A stretch of DNA of 64,000 bases. Origin: an uncultured Ignavibacteriota bacterium. Its GTDB lineage: Bacteria; Bacteroidota; Ignavibacteria; UBA10030; UBA8401. Positions within the stretch are counted from its first letter, which is position 1; every line of letters starts with the position of its first letter. Below the pieces are notes generated by a model that was given only the letters and a program-made list of their open reading frames with translations, was not told the DNA's origin and ran no database searches. The stretch lies in assembly GCA_903861125.1 (NCBI GenBank), contig CAIOTF010000049.1, positions 62,001 through 126,000 of the forward strand, written 5' to 3'. Below, one piece after another: positions 63,560-64,000 of this stretch. Made by a program: the position numbers and the translations under genes.

Positions 63560-64000
63560 ATGAAAAAATTATTCTCTGTTCTAAAGATTGCGGTTCTTTC
63601 GCTTTTACTCGGATCCATGGCTCTCAGTCAGAATATGATCAATGTTTGGAATCCGTCCAACAATACCAATATGTATGGGAAAAGCGTTTCGGCATATTGG
63701 CGCGGGATCGCTGTCGATAAACGGACAACCGGTACGGGTGCCGGAAGAGTGTATGTAACTAATTCACTCACTGGCTCACAAAAAATTACCTATTGGGAAA
63801 AAGCACAATGGGATTCTGCGGTGACGCCGGCTACGTGGCCTGCGGGATCGTTCGGTACAACAGCGACAAGAGCATGGGGAGCAACTGCTCCGTACGGAAT
63901 ATGCATTGATGACGATGGTAACGTTTATGTCTCTGATTATAATAATAAAAAGATATTTAAATTTGATCCGGCAAATAGTTATGCAGCTGATTCCATTATG
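63560..64000 (+). CDS. NHL/propeller-like exported protein, truncated by window end
   Basis: The first 147 residues are visible; the frame is open to the last base. The start at 63560 follows GAAGGG. A signal peptide is clear (MKKLFSVLKIAVLSLLLGSM, cleavage near LSQN). The mature part has a propeller-like repeat start: WRGIAVDKRTTGTGAGRVYV, then YGICIDDDGNVYVSDYNNKK and IFKFDPANS. This is the pattern of NHL or SMP-30-like blades found in T9SS cargo of this group; a C-terminal sorting domain is likely but not seen. Confidence 0.75.
   Translation, partial: MKKLFSVLKIAVLSLLLGSMALSQNMINVWNPSNNTNMYGKSVSAYWRGIAVDKRTTGTGAGRVYVTNSLTGSQKITYWEKAQWDSAVTPATWPAGSFGTTATRAWGATAPYGICIDDDGNVYVSDYNNKKIFKFDPANSYAADSIM

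Noticed and set aside
1-64000. CRISPR arrays, tRNA or rRNA genes, insertion sequences, phage or defence genes
   Set aside because: I looked for regularly spaced repeats, cloverleaf-type sequences, transposase or integrase motifs and saw none.

Overview
This 64 kb window looks like a chromosomal carbohydrate-utilisation region of a Gram-negative bacterium of the Bacteroidota/Ignavibacteriota type. The evidence is nine proteins ending in a type IX secretion (T9SS) type A sorting domain with the NYPNPFNP signature, a TonB-dependent receptor with a carboxypeptidase-regulatory N-domain, a PorV/PorQ-family barrel and an anaerobic sulfatase-maturating radical SAM enzyme. The NYPNPFNP style is especially common in Ignavibacteria and related lineages; that placement is inference. 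Every gene I can support is on the + strand. I see no tRNA, rRNA, CRISPR array, transposase, phage gene or transcription regulator.

Layout. 1-3953: three T9SS-sorted surface proteins with near-identical 3' ends, separated by related stem-loops. 4172-11288: anaerobic sulfatase maturase, sulfatase, PL6 lyase, sulfatase and GH88 unsaturated uronyl hydrolase. 11576-20868: an outer-membrane block (TonB-dependent receptor, 742-residue exported protein, PorV/PorQ-like barrel, FadL-like barrel, lipoprotein, small barrel). 21088-30376: secreted degradation enzymes (PL7/PL13-like jelly roll, second PL6, deacetylase-like protein, beta-helix protein with an inserted carbohydrate-binding module, beta-propeller, GH43), the last four coupled by 4-nt overlaps. 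30443-43621: alpha-glucuronidase-like protein, clan GH-A/cupin fusion, iduronate-sulfatase-like enzyme, tandem DUF1080 protein, Gfo/Idh/MocA oxidoreductase, LamG/DUF6250 protein, PL38-like lyase and a DUF362 protein. 43666-58930: heparinase II/III-like lyase, second PL38-like lyase, GH88-GH2 fusion, KduI, DUF4861 protein, fourth sulfatase, SDR reductase, PL17 oligoalginate lyase, KdgF and a hexuronate-type MFS transporter. 58953-62922: KduD, a further T9SS surface protein and a sialate-O-acetylesterase-like enzyme. 62923-63559 is an AT-rich non-coding stretch with inverted repeats, followed by a beta-propeller-like gene cut by the window end.

How the genes fit together (inference from families). 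T9SS-exported lyases and binding proteins would cut an alginate-like or mixed, sulfated, uronate-rich polysaccharide at the cell surface. The outer-membrane block would import oligosaccharides. Periplasmic Tat- or Sec-exported sulfatases, PL17, PL38-like lyases, GH88, GH2 and esterases would reduce them to unsaturated uronates and neutral sugars. The MFS carrier would bring these into the cytoplasm, where KdgF opens the ring and either KduI plus KduD (4-deoxy-5-ketouronate branch) or the SDR (DEH reductase branch) yields 2-keto-3-deoxygluconate. KDG kinase and aldolase, a SusD protein, the T9SS core and a regulator are not in the window. The co-occurrence of PL6, PL17, PL38-like, KdgF, KduI and KduD makes a polyuronate substrate well supported. 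The exact polymer (alginate, glucuronan, a brown-algal mixture or a glycosaminoglycan) is not decided by sequence alone.
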